From Candidatus Thorarchaeota archaeon (GTDB lineage Archaea; Asgardarchaeota; Thorarchaeia; Thorarchaeales; Thorarchaeaceae): a DNA stretch of 64,000 nucleotides. Below the pieces are notes generated by a model that saw nothing but the letters and a program-made list of their open reading frames with translations, was not told where the DNA came from and made no database searches. The translations under genes and the position numbers were made by a program. Below, piece by piece: positions 63,734 to 64,000 of this stretch (its first letter is position 1; each line of letters opens with the position of its first letter). The DNA lies in NCBI GenBank assembly GCA_004524595.1, contig SDOA01000004.1, forward strand, positions 3,143 through 67,142, written 5' to 3'.

Positions 63734-64000
63734 TTACATTGGCCAGACTATCATTATGAGAGGGACTGCAACAATAATCATAATGAGTTCAAGAGGAAGA
63801 CCCAACCTCCAATAATCACCGAATTTGTAACCACCAGGACCCATGACCAAAGTGCTTGATTGGTGCCCAATAGGAGTAAGAAAAGCACTTGATGCGCCTA
63901 TAGCTACTGCCATCAAGAATGGATCAATGGAAACACCTAAACCCAATGCTACATTGATAGCAATTGGTGCCATAAGAACAGCGGTGGCTGCGTTATTGAC
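63734..64000 (-). CDS. DASS/SLC13-type transporter, C-terminal fragment
   Basis: Partial: the frame continues through the right edge without a start. The visible 88 residues have NNAATAVLMAPIAINVALGLGV, then SSAFLTPIGHQSSTLVMGPGGYKFGDYWRLG and a final hydrophobic helix. The NNAATA block and the TPIGHQ-type second ion-motif are those of DASS/SLC13 sodium-coupled carboxylate or sulfate transporters. Many such proteins also carry TrkA_C domains upstream; that part lies outside the window. Confidence 0.85.
   Translation of the reverse strand, partial: VNNAATAVLMAPIAINVALGLGVSIDPFLMAVAIGASSAFLTPIGHQSSTLVMGPGGYKFGDYWRLGLPLELIMIIVAVPLIMIVWPM

Noticed and set aside
1..64000. tRNA, rRNA or CRISPR arrays
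   Set aside because: No tRNA T-arm-like box with a matching acceptor, no rRNA-like segment and no regularly spaced repeats were seen by eye. A covariance search would be needed to exclude a divergent tRNA.

Overview
The window reads as a piece of an archaeal chromosome, most likely from an Asgard archaeon of the Thorarchaeota type. Archaeal markers are the archaeal-type S-adenosylmethionine synthetase, a thermosome subunit, RNA polymerase subunit Rpo6/RpoK, an AK6/Fap7-type kinase, an archaeal N-terminal acetyltransferase, a MEMO protein and a ThiN-type thiamine regulator. The Asgard assignment rests mainly on a gelsolin-like protein followed by two small roadblock/longin-like proteins (40795-42740). 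The lineage name is an inference from gene content; no ribosomal RNA or tRNA gene was seen.

Layout. 1-8.1 kb: edge of a helix-turn-helix regulator, S-adenosylmethionine synthetase, an M3 oligopeptidase, small membrane and helical proteins of unknown role, and a metallo-beta-lactamase-fold hydrolase. 8.3-13.4 kb: SPFH/zinc-ribbon protein, UbiA prenyltransferase, and exported proteins including an M28-like peptidase with calcium repeats. 13.6-24.4 kb: an orphan DNA methyltransferase, then housekeeping genes (AK6, N-acetyltransferase, DUF89, thermosome, Rpo6 fused to a helix-hairpin-helix domain, MgtC-like, HisRS, MEMO). 24.5-31.2 kb, minus strand: MFS transporter, ACT regulator, GNAT, and a glycyl radical enzyme operon. 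31.3-34.7 kb: a heavily sequon-rich surface protein and an acetyltransferase. 34.7-39.6 kb: a thiamine uptake unit, with a ThiN-domain regulator divergent from a three-gene ABC transporter. 40.8-42.7 kb: the gelsolin/roadblock/longin set. 42.7-50.4 kb: a tightly packed seven-gene redox operon (PadR, FixC-like, FixX-like, FAD oxidase, Fe-S CCG protein, second FAD oxidase, CrtC/AttH-like lipocalin protein). 50.5-56 kb: membrane proteins, a glycosyltransferase candidate, an ArsB/NhaD-type transporter and a secreted caspase-like protease. 56.2-64 kb: Dps-like ferritin, P-type cation ATPase, an APC transporter operon with stress-protein domains, a PadR regulator, a CopD-like membrane protein and the end of a DASS transporter.

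Functional picture. The cell appears to live anaerobically: a glycyl radical enzyme with its activase, abundant Fe-S proteins and a Dps-like ferritin. It imports thiamine, and it invests in surface and extracellular proteins. The parts most likely to hold undescribed biology are the PadR-headed flavin/Fe-S/lipocalin operon, the gelsolin-roadblock cluster, the CUB-PPC-caspase protein, and the glycyl radical enzyme paired with a duplicated split-barrel protein. Many starts use TTG or GTG; I moved several starts inward where Shine-Dalgarno spacing or family length argued for it, and each entry says so.
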